This document shows positions 45,507 to 62,228 of a stretch of 64,000 bases of DNA, piece by piece (within the stretch, counting starts at the first letter, position 1; the number at the start of each line of letters is the position of its first letter). The stretch is from Anoplopoma fimbria. Its lineage: Eukaryota; Chordata; Actinopteri; Perciformes; Anoplopomatidae. The notes under the pieces were generated by a model. It was not told where the DNA came from and did no database searches. It worked only from the letters and a program-made list of their open reading frames with translations. Where the stretch lies: positions 13,577,826-13,641,825 of the forward strand of contig NC_072460.1 of NCBI RefSeq assembly GCF_027596085.1, read 5' to 3'. Both the position numbers and the translations under genes were made by a program.

Positions 45507-48500
45507 TGTGATAGAAAAAGAGAGAATAGGCAGAATGCTTAACATGAAAGATCCATGTCGTTTCTCTCCTTTCAGAACGGTTTTATATTGATTTTGACAT
45601 CATTTGAAATGAGTTCTCTATGAGTTCCATTTTCTCTGAAATGTACTATCTTATAAATTTATTTTTCAATAGCATCGCCCGTCAAACAACCCCTTAATAC
45701 GGGATGTGAATGTTTCGTTGCTGCCTTGGAAGAACCGGATTCCTCTTAGACCAACCCTGATGGAAAGAAACATCTATGAATTGATTTTAAATCGCTTGAG
45801 GTCTTGATAGAAAATCAGTAGGATTTCATTTTACTGTAGTTGTTTAGCCTATTGTGGAATCATTGCCATTTTTCATTTTGTATTTCTGAAATCGTGTGAC
45901 TGAAATCGTGTGACAACAAAGTTAGTATGTAAAGAATATGTACCCATTCGTCAGCACCTGAATTGTTATTTCCTCACAGATATTGACGCAGTGAATCTCA
46001 GTTTGCGATCTAATTTTTTTAACGTTTTGAATACAGATGTGGATGTCTCTTTTTTTTCCAGGACATTCTTCTTAAATGTATCGTATTTTGGAGACAGGCT
46101 GTCCTCTCCAGGCCGACGCTGAAGGTCAAGTATGCAGCACAGAGCTGTTCAACCGGCGGTGCCTGCTTGAAACTCTTTCAATTTAATACAAGTGATGATA
46201 TGTCAAGTGTTCAAGTTGGTCCCTTATCGGTTCACTGCATTTATTTTTCATTCGTAACAACGCACATTTGTCTGTGCAGTTTCTCTATGTTTTCAAATGC
46301 CTGGCTCTGAAGAAAAGCTTGAAAACCTGCAGCCGTACTAAGTGCTTGAGCAGGCATTTCAACGATATCTGAGTGTATAGCTTAAAGCTCTGAGCTTCTA
46401 TTTTGGGTCCACATGCTGAACCTCTTCTGTGCAAGGCCAGTGCAGACTAAAATAATGCATTTTGACCCCCGTTGCGAAAGGACCAGACAGTGTGCGCTTC
46501 TCCTTAATTTAAATTAATACAGGTTGAATTCGCACTGATTAGCAAATAATGCACTGATTCTCCACCTGCATGCACATTATGTGACATTTCTTTCGAAAAA
46601 GACTTGGTTACAACAGACAAGATTGACCAAATAAAAAAAAATAAAAAAAATCTGTGTTATTTAAACACATTCACAAGTTATATCCAAATGTGACCGAACT
46701 TGGTCTTTGTTAGTATTTTGTAACTGTCACCAAACTAAGTACATAACCTGTTAGTCTAATAAATTACAAATAAAACCACTGCGTAATGGTACTCGGGTCG
46801 TGCGTCATTTCGTGCCTGTCTTGTGCGTAAAACAAAAGCCGTTTAATTAGGATAGGTAGTCAACCCTGAATTGTTTTCCTCGGCATACACTGGACATATA
46901 ATCCCTGTTGTTTTTTAGAGGGTATTCTGATATTTTAGAAGATTAACTGTGCAGATAATAGACGTTTTATACAGACCGAGCCTAAAAATATCTTTTAAAT
47001 ATATCGGCATGTGACAGGCCATAGCCTCAAGTGCATTCTGCTTATAAATGGTCTTTATGATGACTTTTGTAGAGTAGTATTAATCGCGAAACTAAGAGCC
47101 CCTCTTGCAGAATATCAGACACAAGCTTATTTTGTTTTAGCTTATTTAGACTTGTTCAAAGGTAGACACAATTCTGTGTTTATTGTCCCTCTGCTCAAAG
47201 GACTTTTGGTTTCATCTAAATAACACATAGGAGCTGGAACCAGCAGTCAGTATTGGCCGATTTCTTGAGATGTGAAATCATTTAATACTTCTAATAAAAA
47301 AGTTAACACATTGTTGTGAAAGCTTTATGTCCCAGTGGTTGGAAGAGAAATACACTCTGGAGATTGCTCTAAATGTAACAGCAACACACATCCTTATCTT
47401 GTAAGCTATTGTTGCCACCACAAGCGCTTCACGCTAGGTGCATTCACTGAGACCTCAGTAAAAAAAAAACAAGGCTCTTTAGTGTTGCTTGAAACTGTTC
47501 GCAGCTCATAGAGCCAAGTTTAACTGCCCGACTTACATCCAATTAAACTTATCTAGGCCATGAGGGGACAGTAATATGATTACACAGGCTTCCCACATTT
47601 AGCCTTGACTTCAGCTAACATTGCAGCACTGTCTTGGTGAACTGTGCCCATTGTGAGTGTAGTGTTTGTGTGTGGTTAGTGTTGTATCACGTGGCTCAGG
47701 ATTTATCGATGCAGAGCCGCAATACTGCAATATTTAGGAGCGCCATTTTTGAACTGAGAGTCCTTCTTTACAAAAGGATGACACCTCTGTTAACCATTGC
47801 AATTATGGTGCTGCGTAGCAATACATGGCTTAAATTCCACAGACACAGTCGTAAAGTTAATGCTCCAACAGTGATATTTAAGCAAAGAATGCCAACTGTT
47901 TACAACACCTTCTCTTTGGAGCTCTCAGCAGAACATTTTGGCAATCACTGAGAGTAGCTTGGACATACATTTACAATATTGTGTATCACTGTACATTATA
48001 GGATAGAACAAGTAGAGGCTCAGATACAGACCCTTCTGCGTGCAAACTCCGCATACTTGGCCTGCTCATTTGGTGCAACCAAATCAAACTTTCCTGGGTC
48101 CTACTGCTAGCGGAATATACGCAGCTGAGTCCATCCAGGGAAATGGACACATGGTGAACCTTATTTTTTGACTGATGGCCTGAGCGCACCAAGGCGAGAA
48201 TAGTCAGTGTTTAAACCCTCGGAAGGCGGATATTGCCAAGTGATGGACGTTGACTGGTCATATGTTGTCACATTATGACAAACACTGTGACTTAAACACA
48301 GCCAGGAGGACTATTTCCCATCCGCTCAAACGCCTTAATTCCTCTTGTGTACTGTGTAGTCTTTAAAGTAATCTTTAGTATTTTTCAGTCGTCTTGATTA
48401 TCAGCCCTGACTTTTGAATTGTATTTGTGCATCACTTATTCATACCCTCTTATTACTTATTTATACCGCGCTAATACGCATCAATGAAATGATCATGAAG

Positions 48501-51360
48501 AGGAAATGGTTTGACAAAATTGTCTGCCTGCTGAAAGAAAAGTTTGTAGTGTATATTTATTGTTATGAGACATTTTTTATTCTACAATTGATGTAATGAT
48601 TCGATTACTGTTGACATACGGATACATTTTAAATGTCGTAATTCAGAAGCTTTATTGTAGGCCAATTAGTATTGCGGCTTTTCAGTTTCTAGGAATTCAA
48701 CTTCAGATTGAAGCCATGCGTTTTATCTTGTATTATCATTTTAATTGCTCTTTAATACTTTTAGAATAGGCAATGACATATTGATGTGCGAATTGTTATT
48801 GTTATACAGCACCAATACCGCAGCATATGTCGAGCATGTGTCCAAACAGGCCACAGTCCATAATGTTTGTACAAATATTTCCATAGCTGCGGTTGTTCAT
48901 CTACCAAAAATGACACCGGTAGCTGTTCATCCCATGGCACAAATACACTTGTATAAACTCGTTTTTTCTTTTTTTGTACTGTATGTCAAATACAAATTAA
49001 TTTTGATTCACGTGAATGATTTGTTCATCTTTACAAAAATGTAAAAACACAGAATTTGAGGCTTTTATTGGTGGTCGAAATTGGTACAATTCTTAAATGG
49101 ACACACAAACTAAATAGCAGAAATTGCGTTATGGTGGTCGGTGTGCAAACTCAGCTCACTAGTGTGTTTTTTTTTTTTTAAGTTGCAAAATATCTAGTTG
49201 CTCAAATCCAAATTCCTCTCATTCTCAAGTTTTATGGTTTTCTATAGAACAAAGGGATTTAGCGTTACTACAGCCATTGGGAGTTTTATGGTGGACGTAG
49301 AGAGGATTTTAGTGGTCAAATTCAAGTGCTGTGTCTGGACAGCTGTCTGCTTTCTTTGTACTTGGATGCAGGATGCATCATGTGAGACAACCTTTTGTCT
49401 GTAAGGGTAGTAAACAAGCTAATACCAATGCCACCTTTTTCACAAATACGTCTGCAACGGACTCTTATTTCCAATGCAGAGGTCTGATGCTGTTGCTTGT
49501 TCTTCCCCTTGCTGTTGAAAAATCACCAAAGACACAAACTTTGTTTTCACTTATTTTTTAAACAACACAGGTGTCCTGTAAGTGATCGTATTAGAACGAT
49601 AGTGTTATTGGACTATTGGAGATAATTCTAAATTCTATAGCACCATTTAAGAAGTAGCCTATGCTCATAAACAATAGGCCATTATATTAATTTCACATTG
49701 TGATAGTACCAGTTAGTCTATAAAGATTCGAAGACGGCCCTCAACAGTATAATTAAAAGTTTACAATGACGCAGGACAGAGAACGCAGGCGCATCTTTTC
49801 TCCAAATCATTCCTTTATTACATTATATTCAAAAAAATAAAAATAGGTCCGGAAGACTCTGTTCAACAGTTACCCACGGATAAATGTTGAAAATAAAATG
49901 TCCAAAGCAGCTTGGAATATCAGCTGGGACTTATTTAATTTAAGAGGGACACGTCGGATACATTCATACTGTTTGGTCAATAGGCTCAGTGTGAGTGTCC
50001 TATAAGCAGCCGTTTACAAGACGACTAATTGTTGCTTTGCTTTGAAACATATAGCTGCAATACAAAACTTGATCGAGTGGTGAGTCCAATGAGACCATAT
50101 ATCTTAAAATATCAATTTGAATAATATTAAAGTAAGAGTATCACACATTGTGGTGGTTTTCTGGGCGGTTTTGTCAATAACCTTTACAAAGTGAGTAATG
50201 CTGAATCAAGCAATTTTAGGGGAGTAAAAAAAGCAATAGTTTGTGTTTATGTCATCAGGGCACATTTTGCTAGTGGAGGAGATGCAATGACCCAGGGCTT
50301 CACTGGTACTATTCCTGCAGGAACTCCAGTAACTTGTGTCTTGAATTGTCCTTGGACTTTGATCCAAAGTCAGAGGCAATAATCAGAGTGGGCCGATTAC
50401 TTTAGCTTGCACAGACAACGTGCATGCTGTGTATCCTACATTGCCTAATCGTTGGTTCAACTTCATTTTACAACATATTTATAGTCGTACACCACCAGTC
50501 TAGTGTAGCAACGTTTCGCTTTTAGTGAAAAGCTGAATAAAATGGATGACGAATTAATATGTTGCACAATTTAGGCGGCTCATATACGCCACTGTTTAAT
50601 AATACTGTGTGCAGCAGACTAGACTCGTCTAGACAATATTAAAGAATAAAAGGAGATCAACAATGTTATAACCCTGATGGAAAGATCCCTTGCACAGACC
50701 ACAGTGTAAAATGTTCTGGGGAGGCTTGTGTTCTCTACAAATGTAGAACACATGTCATTCACTGTGATGAGTTAAAGTTTTTGTAAATAGTAAAACGATG
50801 ATTAGACTCGTTGAATTGCTTTTTAACAGCTTTACACCTTATGTGGGCTACATGGACAGTGTCTTCTGACCGATCCCAATTTCTTGATTCTTAATTTGTA
50901 CTGTGTGTAACAGTGTCAATGATAAGAAATCCTTTTTCTATGATTTAAAATAGCCAGTAGTTCAATAGTTTCTGATGTGTATAGTAATTCTCATTTGATT
51001 ATAATAAGAATAATAAATAAGAATACTCATTTTATAATTAGAATAATACAAATCGAACCTGTTAAATCCAATAAAACTATGAAATGCATGTCTCTCAGTG
51101 TACTCTGCAGTTTATGCTGTGCCTGTTTAAGGAGCTGTAGCTGCTTAGCTAGCCTACCAGCAGCCCATAAACATAAACACACACAGCACATATCTCTCTA
51201 ATTGTCATAAGCCAACAAGCAGGAATCTGTTACTGGTTTTCTTGGTGCGCCTGTGGTGTTTGGGAATTATTCGTTTGAACCTTCTCGATCTTACCTAAAG
51301 CCAACCACTCCTACACATCCAACTCTTCCAAATTGATATATGACAATATCTACTTTCGAT
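45506..51360. other. hoxc12a-hoxc11a intergenic region, right part
   Basis: No gene recognised on either strand; the frames present are short and random-looking. A 14-base tandem duplication (tgaaatcgtgtgac twice) is at 45887-45914. An inverted TCF/LEF-like site is at 50355-50371. The last few hundred bases form the hoxc11a upstream region. Confidence 0.45.
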
Positions 51361-51483
51361 CACGTGTCTGCGGGGCGACTTAGACGGATTGCGCGTCATC
51401 TCGCCTTCCCAAATTTTCCCCTTCTGCTGCAGCTCGTATCCAAAACATCTATCTATAGTACGGAGTACGAGAGAGAGAGAAAG
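51361..51483 (+). promoter_or_regulatory. hoxc11a: hoxc11a proximal promoter / 5' leader
   Basis: A CACGTG E-box at 51361-51366 lies 118 bases before the family-consistent start codon at 51484. The leader has no stop in frame with the gene, so an upstream in-frame ATG at 51340 could add 48 residues if transcription began above the E-box. The promoter role is inferred. Confidence 0.45.
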
Positions 51484-53803
51484 ATGTTTAACTCGGTGAA
51501 TCTGGGCAACTTCTGCTCCCAGACGCGCAAAGACCGGACATCCGAGTTTGGGGACAGGACAGGCTGCGCGTCCAACATCTACCTCCCCAGCTGCACCTAC
51601 TACGTCCCCGAGTTTTCTGCCGTCTCCTCGTTTCTTCCACAGGCCCCGTCCCGGCAAATCAGCTACCCTTATTCCACAAATCTGTCTCAAGTGCAGCCGG
51701 TACGGGAAGTTTCATACGGCTTGGACCCTGCAAGTAAATGGCACCACAGAAGCAATTATGCATCGTGCTACTCGGGAGAGGATCTGGTGCATAGGGACTG
51801 TCTTCCACCATCCACCATGACAGAAATGCTTATGAAGAACGAGAGTGTGTACAGCCACCACCATCACCATCACACCCATCCGGGCTCCAATCACCCCTCC
51901 ACAGGTTTTTACTCCGGCGTGGGGAAAAACAGCGTCCTTCCGCAAGGTTTCGACCGCTTTTTTGAGACCGCATACTGCAGCAGCACGGACAATCAGTCAG
52001 ACAGTTGTTTACAAAAGGGCGAGGGGGGAAAGCTGGAAAGCGAGTCCCAGCAGCAGCAGCAGCAGCAGCCGATAGCCTCTGTACCCGGAGCTCCGGAGCA
52101 GGAGAAAGACCCAGAAGATGAGGGGGAACATACAAATTCAGGCTCATGCACTTCTTCCTCCGCTACAACCAAGGACGGCACCGCCAACAAGAGCAGCCAC
52201 TCGAGTAGGTATACCGAAGCTGTAAAATGGGGGAAGGTTAAGGGGACTAGCCCGGTGTTTTGTCGGTCAGATTTTATGTGGAGTTTTATAAGCATTCAAA
52301 GGATTTTATTATAACCCTACAAAGCTCTTTCTTGCAACGAGAAGAATTTTTACGATGGGAAAGCGCTTTGAAAAAAAGGGGATGTTATACACAGACGCCT
52401 GTATGGTGAGAGTCTGTGAAATTTTTAAGAGAGAGCTATTGTGACAAATGTTAACTTTGATCATGAACTTGCGTTGGGCATTTTAAGGGATTTTCTTGTC
52501 GGGCTGTCGAGAGTAAAAACCAATTGGGCAGAACATTGCTTTTGGCGTCTTGTGAATTTTCTTTTAGCACTGGGTTTGCCCGCAAAAGACATGCTGCACA
52601 GAGTATTACACACTTTACGGTTAAATGCGACCCTATCTCCAGATAGGATAAAAATGTCTAAATTATAGATATCTCTCCTTCTTATGATAGATCAGAACCG
52701 TTTCCTCCATTAACAACATATCAGTAAATGGATCAGCGGCAGAGAATCGGGTGATTTGCATTGCCTATATGAGGAGAATGCATAGGTCTGCAATTTATGC
52801 TATTTTCTCAGTAGCTACACAAAAAAAAAGGTTAAGTTTGAATCTATTTCCTTTCACATCACCTCTCTATTAATGATTTGAATGCAAGCTAGCACTACTG
52901 ATAACTTGAATGACCAGCATGAAGTAAAGTGATGCCTGATTAAAAAAAAAATACATAAATGGATGTTATTGCAGCACACATTGGTGTTTAGCCTCATGTA
53001 CATTGCATTAGCCCAGCCAGGCTGCAGATACAAGCTAACTGAGGCTATCCCCTCTTCCTCACAGAAAACAATAAAAATAATCTATTTCCCCAGTCACCTG
53101 TTTGATAAGAAGTTATAGGGCCAGAGGTCTGCATAGGCCATTGCAAACCTGAGCAATGCATTTCAACTCAATGCCAGAATATTGTGTAAATTGTTAGTTT
53201 AGCTCCAGAGGAATGTGACGCATATAATGCGCTGAAATACTTTTGTTGTTGTATATTTACAACAGATAAACACGTACTTAGAGCCTGTAAGTTGATATTA
53301 TTTCCTCCAAGTGATTCGGATATTTAACACGCTTTATGGGTGCTTTAACTGATGCGATACTCGGCCACTTTGCTTGATGAATGTTGTCTGAAATGTTATC
53401 ATTACTAATGCCACTGAAACTGAATTCTTAGCAACTGGTCCCATGGTCACCTCAGCACTAGGCTTTTTTTGTCTCTTTTTTTTGTAGATACTATTATTGT
53501 CAATAAATGTGACGTTGTTTATATTTCCCATGAAACTGAATTTATTTCAATTTTTAATTTTTTTCTTCAGCCACTCCTCGCACACGGAAGAAGAGGTGTC
53601 CTTATTCCAAGTTTCAGATTCGGGAGCTGGAGCGGGAATTCTTCTTTAATGTTTACATCAACAAAGAGAAAAGGCTTCAGCTTTCGCGAATGCTAAACCT
53701 CACCGACCGCCAGGTTAAAATTTGGTTTCAGAATAGAAGAATGAAAGAGAAGAAGCTGAGCAGAGATCGCCTCCAGTACTTCTCTGGGAACCCCCTATTG
53801 TGA
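51484..53803 (+). CDS. hoxc11a: Homeobox protein Hoxc11a (two exons)
   Basis: Nuclear homeodomain transcription factor of Hox group 11, used in posterior trunk and tail patterning. Exon 1 is 51484-52204 (donor gtaggt) and exon 2 is 53571-53803 (acceptor ttcttcag), giving 317 residues. The N-terminus [11 protein letters not shown] and the blocks [46 protein letters not shown] (to residue 89) and [15 protein letters not shown] are diagnostic for HoxC11. The homeodomain is residues 245-304 (53582-53761) with [19 protein letters not shown] and [15 protein letters not shown]; the tail is [13 protein letters not shown]. Runs of six His (125-130) and seven Gln (189-195) lie in exon 1. The ATG at 51484 has A at -3 and matches the family start; an in-frame ATG at 51340 is weaker in context. 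Confidence 0.97.
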
Positions 53804-54572
53804 GCAGGAGCAGAAAGTGTCACCATCTTGGTCAGTGACATTAAGGCCTACTCTTATCTCATCGAATTGTAATCGTGGGCATAACCATTTTCTAAAGGAG
53901 CCCATGTCGCAAACGGTGCAATGTTAAAGTGGACAGTGGGAATAATAGGCCTGCATGGGAATAATGTCGCTATTTTCTTATTGCACCACGGGCGGCGGTG
54001 AATTTCTAGCAGGTCCCCATGGCCTACATGGTTAGAATAATCATTTATACCTATGCTGTTCTTGAATATGTCTCTATTTATCACGATTCTCCATTGTGTT
54101 TACTCTATTGTTCATATAGACATATTTGTTGTTAAAATAGGCTATCAAATGTAAAAAAAAAAAACTGTTTTAATCCTTATTGCGCAGACAACGTTTAGCT
54201 CTTTCCAGTCCCTCTGGTCTATGTATATAGTATATCATGATCTAATTATTTCTCGACCAGAGAATGGACAAATTAAGGCAAATCTCTTGGCTACATTTTT
54301 CGCCATTGAGAACTGTGACGTCCAATCTGTGGAAGTATATCCCCCTGAGTAGCCTATGCAATGTGCATTCGTGACTGTAAATAGGCGTATATGTTGAATT
54401 TCCTTTCCCCCTATCCCTGCTGCTATCTTTCAGTACACTGCCCATACAACTTAAACAGCTTTAACGCCAACTCTCGTTAAATTATTTGCTTAAAACATTG
54501 GTGCTTTGGATTCCAGAGAGTATGAACAGATTGTTGGCCTGTGTATCGTTAATATAATACATATGAAATAAA
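53804..54572 (+). other. hoxc11a: hoxc11a 3' untranslated region with poly(A) signal
   Basis: AATAAA at 54567-54572, 764 bases after the stop, is the best cleavage signal. A Pumilio-type word TGTATATA is at 54222-54229. The extent is inferred without transcript evidence. Confidence 0.45.
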
Positions 54573-55593
54573 CAGAAACGTATAGGCAAAACTCAACGAC
54601 TTTGTGCTTTTTCTGCTACCATTATCACACTTACCATTACTGTGCATCTATTCTTGACAGCCGCAATGTTTGCTGCTTTCGCTGGGTCTTGAGTCAGAGC
54701 CTTTTAGGAAACAGCAACTGCTTATAAATGTGTGTATAACTTAGAACTGCTGGCTTACTAACATGAGCACACTTTTAACTTATGAATTGCCATTTCATAG
54801 TGATACACACATGTGGTGGATTTGGTAGCGGTTGTGGGACAGAGGAATAGCGTCGGCGGGCCTGTACACTTGTCAGCTTTTCGGCTATTTCAAGGTTACG
54901 CCACTCTTAAAGATTATGTTTAAATTTTTAGCAAGCGTGTTAACTGAAGATAGAGCCCAGATCTTAGAAATGTAGAGAAAGAGAGTCGAATGATAACCTC
55001 CTTTAGTGCCCACTAAATGGAATCGCACTCTTGTAGTCTAGACACTGCCATAAAGACAGAGGCACTAAATGGCTATTTTTTCCCTCTTAATTGCACCGTC
55101 TGTTCGGGGGGGAATGGCGTTCACTTCCGCAGTAAATAGTAAACAAGCAAGACTGGATGTCCGAAAGAGGCGAAATTAACTTGCCAAGAGTTTTCGACAT
55201 GAACTCGGTCTGTGTAGTCTGTAACGTCAGACTAAACCCCAGCCCCCTCTACACCTCTCCTCTAATCAGAATACCCTGTTGGAAAACCTCAGAAAATACA
55301 ATTCTTCCAGAGTAGAGTTGTTGTTGTTTTTTAGAGATTTTATTTAGTACTTTTAGACTAATATTTTTAAAAGATCTGGCCTGTGAAAGAACTCGTACAA
55401 TTATAATGTTTAGCTGCTCATATTCAGCAAAATATTTTAATTAATAGTCTATTTGTTTGAGCTGACCCCAAACCTCAGCCTATTTCAACACATCAGTTAT
55501 GAATAAATGATTGTTGACTAATGGCCCACATAAGTTATAGCAACAGATAGCTAGGGGAAAAGAAATAATAATTGGCATTCTTTTTTTTTCTAA

Positions 55594-55594
<1 letters not shown>
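54573..55594. other. hoxc11a-hoxc10a intergenic, no gene seen
   Basis: AT-rich spacer with no recognisable exon, RNA gene or repeat. Confidence 0.4.
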
Positions 55595-55644
<50 letters not shown>

Positions 55645-55727
55645 TGTGTGTGTGGGGTTTGTCTGTGTGTGGGATTTGTGTGAGTGTGTGGGGTTTGTCT
55701 GCGTGTGTGTGTGTGTGTGTGTGTGTG

Positions 55728-55783
<56 letters not shown>

Positions 55784-55794
55784 GCGTGTGTGTT
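55595..55794. repeat. Imperfect (TG)n microsatellite, 200 bases
   Basis: TG runs interrupted by gggtttgtc, gggatttgtgtgag and ggggtg units, ending in a TGCG variant. The interruptions recur, which suggests internal duplication of a larger unit. Confidence 0.95.
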
Positions 55795-58692
<2,898 letters not shown>

Positions 58693-58694
<2 letters not shown>

Positions 58695-61600
58695 TCCAGG
58701 GTAGTTTACACGTTAAGGCGCAGTGTGCTCATAAGTATGTGAGAGGATATTATCGAAAGTTTAATGCACTTCAACATCGTTTACAGCATGTAGCCCATGG
58801 TGTATGTAGCCTTCACGTTTATTTTGTTTTTTTATTACGTTTATACCCTAACGTTTTGCATGTAAAACTGTCCTCAATGCAAACTGAGTACATTACATGA
58901 AACTGACTTAAAAAACAGAAATGTGTAGCAATATCATTTTGGAAAACCAGGTTGCTTTCGTGTTCCCATGAGCGAAATAAACAAGAAAAAAGCAGCAGAG
59001 TGCGAAATTCGTTATGGGGCACTTGCATGCTCAGTTAAGGCTTTTCTTAATTTTTGAATCGCCGTTTTGTTCTTAATTGTTGTGCTATACAAACGCAGGG
59101 TTTATAAGGCCATTCAACTCGATTGTATATACTGTAATTGCCTACTCTTGGTCTGTAGCATCAAATCAGTTTATTTACTCAGCAATTGTTTGCTTCTCTC
59201 ACTTCTGCCAAAGATATCACACGAACCATTGCATGAGGACACGTTGCATAACACAATGTGAAGCCTACTGCACGATTGCGTGTGATTGTTCCAGGCTCAG
59301 ATTTTTCATTATGTGCAATGTTAATGTCCATTCAATACCGGCAGTACTGTCGAATCATGCTCAGTGAAACTCATGTCTGTGGCATCATAATGCATATTTG
59401 CACACATTGTTCTCTACGTCTCATTTGAAATAAAATCACTCTTTAGAGCTCAGTGCTCCTTGGAAAGTTGTAATTTGTTTTTATGTGCATTGCCTTTTTG
59501 TGCTGGTCTGAGTTGGAGTTAGCCTGGAGGCTAGGTGTGAATGTATCATAAAGCAGTTTCTGTGTGTGTCAGCGGTGTGAGTTTGTGGGGTGGGAACATT
59601 ATGTATGGTTATTAATGTGTCCCTACATGAAGCAGAACGTGTGTGGATTAAAGAAAGATGGAGTGTGGAAAGAATATCCTTTAATAATCATTTATTCCAG
59701 GATTTTCCTGTTCTTGGGTGAAAAACGTAATTCTAAATTGAAAATGTTCAGGAACTACATAAAACGTTCTACCTTACGGGCGCACAGTTTATAGTTTATA
59801 TTATGAGCTTGATAAGGTTTTCATGAGCCCAACATGTTCTCCAGCCTCATAACACCACGTTATCCTTCCCTGTATCCTCAATTAATATAAAAATCACAAA
59901 AACTGAAGAGGCAGGTCTTATATTTGTAGCTATGACTGGTCTATTTCTTTCATAAATGTGGGAAATGTTGAGAACGTCGAGTGACCACAAAGACGCTGTT
60001 TATCAGTTATTTTTAATATTTATTTCACCCACATTCAGTGTATCACATGCAAATAAATGTCCCTCTTCGTTTTGACACATCACTGTACACATACAAATGC
60101 AGACAAATATTCAAAGACACACATTTAAAATAGAGGCTATCTTGCCCTTGCCTTTGAAAATGATTCTGAACTGAGACACCAAAAAAACGCGTGCCCACCT
60201 CGCATAAACCAAACACACCCGCATAGCTGGGCGAATCATTTCAACGGATGCATGTTATCCTGGGTAAAGCTTGCCATCACCGTCTGCATGCAGAGTGTCG
60301 TTGTTAGAGATCCGCAACCACATCTTTAATGCTGACGAGGCATAGTATTATAGCAGCTCTAAAACCATATGGCCTAGGGTTTGTAGGCCTATAGGCTATA
60401 TCCACACACGCATTTTGCATTACTGCAACATCGCTGAACACGTTGCCATTTTGAAATGGGCAATTATAGAAACTCCAAATCTAGAAAATATAAAAAAAAT
60501 TGTATAAGCGTCATTTTTTTTTTTTTTTTTTAATTTAAAAACATGTCATTTCAAAATACAGAGAGAATGAGGACCTTGTGAGCTTTCGGGAGCAACGTGT
60601 TTGCTGTATTATTGACAACGTCGTGGTGTAGCTAAGGCTTAGCCTACTGACTGAAGCACAAAACACGCAGGCCTGACACGAAACAACACGACACACGGAT
60701 AGAAGACAACAGGGCTTTTTCACTTGATACACACACACTACGGAAGGTTAAAGTGTCCTATCATTTAATTTTAACTTTCAAAATCCCCACAAATGGAATC
60801 AGAGTATCACTTAACCCTGTGTGCAAACAACATTTTGAACATTTTGAACATTTTGAACATTTTGTCTCTATCCAGTTGGTATGAGTTGACAACGTCACAA
60901 TGACGTTAGTGTTCTCAAGTTTAATTGAGACCTTTTAAATAGGTGTAGTAACTATGACGAGTGTAACCTACTCATTTTGTGGTATTCATGTTTACTTCTA
61001 AATATTATTGCTGGTTTCGGCTGCAGCAGGGTATACTGTTGCTACTGACATATACAAATAGGCCTATATGTCTATTTTTTTAAGTTTTCACCTGACCAAG
61101 ACTAATTTAAACAAATCATGACATCTGAATAGTATTAAGGTGAGGAGAATTTTTCATCAAAGAAAGTCTCCATGAATATACAGTCATTTTAATGAGAGAG
61201 CCATGCACACTTAATTCACATATCAGCTCTTCTGACCCACAGACATTAACAAAAAACGAAAACGCGAAGCGAGACTGTTAATTTCAGATAACTTATTGAA
61301 AGCACCTGTGAAGCAACAATAAACATCCTGAAAACAGGATTGTGTGTGCAATAAATGATTTAATAGGCTATAAGATGTTTTGTGTCCACGGTTAAAAGAT
61401 GAAACACACATTACGCTTGACGCAATTCTGTACGGGTTTCTATTTACAGCACAATATAATACATATATCCTTATAGGCCCAGCGTCCACCAGCGAACACA
61501 TTCTATCGTCTACTTTATATTTATTTTTCTCATTTCAAGAAAAGAACTAGTTTAACAGTGAAACGCGGCTTTATGAGTTGTTCCAGTTAACTTATTAGGC

Positions 61601-62228
61601 AATTGGTCTAATAAGATCTAATATGTTGGTGTTATTCAGTTAGAGTAGTAAAGTCATTTTTAGAAAAATGCAAATGAATAATCTGAGTTTTAAAATTAAA
61701 GACTTTACCGGGGCATAAGGTTTTACTAATTCATGTATGAAATGTGTAACTGTAATTCGGAAGATTTCACAAAATCATAAGTTTAGCAGGTAAAATGCAT
61801 TAGCTACATTTATTATTGTTAAGGTACCACACAACGTCTGCAATTCGACGATTTTTTTTTCCAGTTTAAAATTCTTGAAGAAGTTTGTATCTCTCTTCAG
61901 ATTTCCTTACGGATAGCACACCTGCGTACAGCTTACCTTGCTAAATCGGTGGCAACAAAAAAGCAAAACAAACAAAAAGAACACACCGAAAATGCACTAT
62001 CTTATGCCAACTCCTCCATGGCTTCTCCTCCGCCGCGCTGGCTCCAGGACAAACAGGAAACCACAGGTTTACCTTCATTCATTTTCTTTCAAAAGATCTG
62101 AAGTTCTGAAGTGAAACCGAATTAAAATACTCCAAAAGCCACGTATAGTAGGCGCCTTAAACAATCCTGCTGCAGCCGCCGCCCTTTGTTCCCCCTGGAG
62201 TGGGCCTGCTGTCCTGACCGGCGTGTGG
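58693..62228. other. hoxc11a-hoxc10a intergenic region, right part
   Basis: No gene recognised. Four tandem copies of aacattttg lie at 60829-60864. A poly(T) run is at 60514-60531. The last 200 bases become GC-richer toward the hoxc10a promoter. Confidence 0.4.

Noticed and set aside
40441..51339. A fish HOTAIR between hoxc12a and hoxc11a.
   Set aside because: The position corresponds, but no sequence resembling HOTAIR exons can be recognised, and HOTAIR is poorly conserved outside mammals.
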